DNA from: Planctomycetota bacterium
Lineage (GTDB): Bacteria > Planctomycetota > UBA1135 > GCA-002686595
Reading direction: 5' to 3'
Assembly (NCBI GenBank): GCA_016872755.1
Contig: VGZE01000008.1
Span: 1 to 47,962 of the forward strand
DNA: 47,962 bases
The notes under the pieces are model-generated. The model saw only the letters and a program-made list of their open reading frames with translations. It was not told where the DNA came from and did no database searches. Numbering within the stretch: the stretch's first letter is position 1; each line of letters starts with the position of its first letter. A program made the position numbers and the translations under genes. This document shows positions 45,769 through 47,962 of the stretch, one piece after another.

Positions 45769-47007
45769 TCAGGCGCGCGCCGTCGCCGCGCGGATACGAC
45801 GCGCCGATTGCGCCAACTGTGCTCGTCCGCCGCGCCATAGCGCAGTGAGGGCTGCGCTCTGCGCGGAGTCCGCGCCTGCATTCCAGGAAAGCGCGAATTC
45901 GTACAGCAGCGCGGCGAGGCCCTCGTGGTCGGCCCACTCGACCCACTCCGGCGCCAGCCGGCCGCGCGGCGAACCGTTGTGGTAGTTGCCGAGCGCGAGG
46001 CAGGCCGCGCCGGCGCGCACGCCGCGTGCATTGAAGGCAGTGGATTCGCAGCGCCCGCCGTCCATCAGCGCACGCTGGAATCCGAATCCACGAACCTCCG
46101 CGCGCAGGCGCGCGGCCTGCGCGTGCAACCGCTGCGACAGCTCGGGATCGAACACGCTGGCCGCGTCCCCGACGCGCACGACCGGGCCGCGCCCCGGCCG
46201 GGCCGTTGCGCGCAGCGGCGAGCATTCCAGACCGATCACATGCGTGTCGGCGGGCAGCGAGCGTGCCTCCAGCAGGCCCAGGCATCCGATGAAGCCGGTC
46301 TCCTCGGCACGCGTGAACACACCGAGCAGGCGCACCGGCGAGCGCGCGCGCCACAGTCGATCGAGCACGTGCAGGATCGAGACGGCGCCGAGCAGATCGT
46401 CGCAGACTCGCGCATGAAGGCGCGTGCCGCGCAACGCGCCGGCGCCGAGATCCCACATCCCGGGTGTTCCGCGCGCCAGCTTGCCGCTGAGCTCCACGAG
46501 CTCGAGCTCGGTGCCGCCGCCGACTCGCCGCGCCGCGCGCACGCGAGCGGTGGCGATCGCCGTGCCGTCCTCGAGCGCGAAGAAACGCAGCGGCGCCCCC
46601 GGCAGCACGTCGGGGCGCACGCCTCCGTGCAAGCGCCCGAGCAGAACTCCGCCGCGCCGGCCAAGGTACTCGACCCCCGGGTGATCGAGGTGCGCGCTGT
46701 AGGCAAGCAGCGGAGCGCGCGTGCCCCGGCCGCGCCATTCGAGCAACGCGTTGCCGTGGCGATCGAGGCGTGCCTCGATTCCCGGACGCTCGGCGGCGAA
46801 CTCGAGCAACCCGCGAACTTGCAGATCCTCCGCGTACGGCGCGGTCGGCCGGCGCAGCACGTCCCGCGTGAGGTCCAGCAGGCGCGCTCGCTCGAGGTCC
46901 GGCAGCGCGTCGTGCGCGCGCGGCGGCAGCACCCAACGCTCGCGCGGCGGCGGCGCGAGCGCCGCGGGCGGAGCGGCGCTACGACTTCGGCTGCGCGTCC
47001 CAGGCAT
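45769..47007 (-). CDS. M42/M28-type zinc aminopeptidase
   Basis: A 412-residue co-catalytic metallopeptidase. The usual ligand segments appear in order: AYSAHLDHPG (first His/Asp), ARVCDDLLGA (bridging Asp), FTRAEETGFIG (catalytic Glu plus ligand Glu), IGLECSP and LALGNYHNGS (last His). The order and the EE pair fit the M42 glutamyl-aminopeptidase group, with the insert domain at about 105-200. The N-terminal 35 residues are Arg/Pro-rich and may not be translated. ATG 47007 would overlap the upstream gene by 29 nt, and a later start is possible. Role: probably peptide turnover in the cytoplasm. Confidence 0.8.
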   Translation of the reverse strand: MPGTRSRSRSAAPPAALAPPPRERWVLPPRAHDALPDLERARLLDLTRDVLRRPTAPYAEDLQVRGLLEFAAERPGIEARLDRHGNALLEWRGRGTRAPLLAYSAHLDHPGVEYLGRRGGVLLGRLHGGVRPDVLPGAPLRFFALEDGTAIATARVRAARRVGGGTELELVELSGKLARGTPGMWDLGAGALRGTRLHARVCDDLLGAVSILHVLDRLWRARSPVRLLGVFTRAEETGFIGCLGLLEARSLPADTHVIGLECSPLRATARPGRGPVVRVGDAASVFDPELSQRLHAQAARLRAEVRGFGFQRALMDGGRCESTAFNARGVRAGAACLALGNYHNGSPRGRLAPEWVEWADHEGLAALLYEFALSWNAGADSAQSAALTALWRGGRAQLAQSARRIRAATARA

Positions 47008-47854
47008 AGAAACCGCGCCCGCTCTTCTTGCCGAGCTCGCCGCGCGCGACCTTGTCGCGCAGGATCCGCGGCGGCTCGAAGGACGGGCCGATCTCGCGCG
47101 CCAGGTACTCGGCGATCGACAGGCGCACGTCCAGACCGACCAGGTCGGTCAGCTTTAGCGGCCCCATCGGGAAGCCGTAGCCGAGCACCATCGCCTTGTC
47201 GATGTCCTCCGCGCTCGCGACGTTTTGTTCGACCATGCGCATCGCTTCCAAGCCGATGCAGATGCCCAGGCGAGAGCTGGCGAATCCCGGCGCATCGCGC
47301 ACGACGATCGGATCCTTGCCCATGCGGCGCGCGAGCTCGACCGAGGCCGCCACCGCCGCGTCCGAGCTCGGTTCGGCGCGCACGACCTCGACCAGCTTCA
47401 TCAAGTGCACCGGATTGAAGAAGTGCATGCCGGTCACGCGCTCGGGATGCCGCGCGACGGAAGCGATCCTCGACAGCGACAGCGACGAGGTGTTGCTCGC
47501 CAGCAAGACCTGCGGACCGAGCGCGGCCGAGAGCCTGCGGAAAAGGTCCTGCTTGAGCTCGAGCTTCTCGGGCACCGCTTCGATCACGACGTCGGCGCCA
47601 TCGGTCGCGTGCAGCAACTCGGTGTGACCGGACAACCGCGCCACGGCCGCGTCGCGGGCCGCTGCATCGACCTTGCCGAGCTGCACGCCCTTGTCGAGGT
47701 TGGCGCGGATCTGCGCGAGCCCCTTTTCGACCGGAGCCGGCGCGATGTCGTAGAGACGGGTCGTGAGGCCGGTCGTCGCGAGCACCTGCGCGATGCCGTG
47801 GCCCATCGTGCCGGCGCCGAGCACGGCCGCGATCCGGAAGTCGTTGGCGTTCAT
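46979..47854 (-). CDS. 3-hydroxybutyryl-CoA dehydrogenase
   Basis: A 291-residue NAD(P)-dependent dehydrogenase. The N-terminal Rossmann motif is VLGAGTMGHGIAQVLA (11-26). SNTSSLSLSRIA and the catalytic His in GMHFFNPVHLMKLVEVV follow, and the C-terminal domain has DAPGFASSRLG and GYGFPMGPLKLTDLVGLDVR. It interconverts (S)-3-hydroxybutyryl-CoA and acetoacetyl-CoA in fatty-acid or butyrate metabolism. The size is that of stand-alone PaaH/Hbd enzymes, without a hydratase domain. Confidence 0.94.
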   Translation of the reverse strand: MNANDFRIAAVLGAGTMGHGIAQVLATTGLTTRLYDIAPAPVEKGLAQIRANLDKGVQLGKVDAAARDAAVARLSGHTELLHATDGADVVIEAVPEKLELKQDLFRRLSAALGPQVLLASNTSSLSLSRIASVARHPERVTGMHFFNPVHLMKLVEVVRAEPSSDAAVAASVELARRMGKDPIVVRDAPGFASSRLGICIGLEAMRMVEQNVASAEDIDKAMVLGYGFPMGPLKLTDLVGLDVRLSIAEYLAREIGPSFEPPRILRDKVARGELGKKSGRGFYAWDAQPKS

Positions 47855-47884
47855 CGAGCGGCGATGATATCCGCAACGTCGCGG

Positions 47885-47962
47885 TCAGGGCACGAGCACG
47901 ATCTTCCCCGACACCTGCCGGCTCTCGAGCAGCTCATGCGCGGCGCGCGCCTCGCTGAGCGG
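47885..47962 (-). CDS. NADPH:quinone oxidoreductase (MDR family), C-terminal end
   Basis: Only the last 25 residues are in the window, ending EARAAHELLESRQVSGKIVL followed by VP and the TGA stop. This is the typical end of zinc-independent quinone oxidoreductases of the MDR superfamily. It lies 30 nt upstream of the hydroxybutyryl-CoA dehydrogenase on the same strand, so the two may be co-transcribed. The rest lies beyond the window edge. Confidence 0.7.
   Translation of the reverse strand, partial: PLSEARAAHELLESRQVSGKIVLVP

Overview
The window is a gene-dense, high-GC (roughly 70 percent by eye) bacterial chromosome segment. No plasmid, phage or insertion-sequence genes are visible. The gene content suggests a Planctomycetota-type organism: a secreted quinoprotein-like propeller fused to a DUF1080 domain, DUF1569 and DUF6677-like proteins, a secreted HEAT-type protein, a small CxxC/CxxC protein, and a c-type cytochrome operon with sugar-active partners. 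This lineage call is inferred from gene families only; a Verrucomicrobia or Acidobacteria relative cannot be excluded.

Layout. 1-4.9 kb (+): the end of murD, a stand-alone protein of tandem Clp-N-like repeats, mcsA and clpC, with no mcsB or ctsR. 5.0-6.2 kb (+): a HEAT-type secreted protein and a DUF309 protein. 6.2-15.2 kb (-): a translationally coupled secretory operon of cytochrome c, propeller-DUF1080 fusion, alpha-galactosidase-like protein, DUF1569 and terpene-cyclase-like repeat protein. 15.2-17.2 kb (+): an MFS exporter and a methyltransferase. 17.2-20.7 kb: membrane proteins, dprA, a long structured RNA candidate and a ybgC-type thioesterase. 21.2-26.5 kb (+): an ISC iron-sulfur operon (Rrf2 regulator, iscS, iscU, iscA, hscB, hscA, iscX) without ferredoxin. 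26.5-34.4 kb (-): pilT, rhomboid, hrpB, an EamA transporter, a type II restriction-modification pair and a cyclodeaminase-family gene. 34.4-40.5 kb (+): M48 lipoprotein, a glycogen-synthase-like protein with altered donor-site residues, a ROK kinase and an ABC-2 exporter. 40.5-44.5 kb (+): glcDEF glycolate oxidase. 44.4-48 kb (-): two unknown anchored proteins, an M42/M28-type peptidase, 3-hydroxybutyryl-CoA dehydrogenase and the end of a quinone oxidoreductase.

Most unusual signals. (1) Three separate genes are each broken by a perfect tandem duplication (11, 8 and 32 bp). Removing one copy restores the complete reading frame in every case. (2) A stem of about 27 bp followed by T6 sits between divergent genes near 20.1 kb and looks like a small RNA gene. 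(3) The propeller-DUF1080/cytochrome operon could be an oxidise-then-cleave sugar pathway. (4) The GlgA-like protein has lost three donor-site residues. (5) A protein of tandem Clp-N repeats is encoded just upstream of mcsA-clpC.
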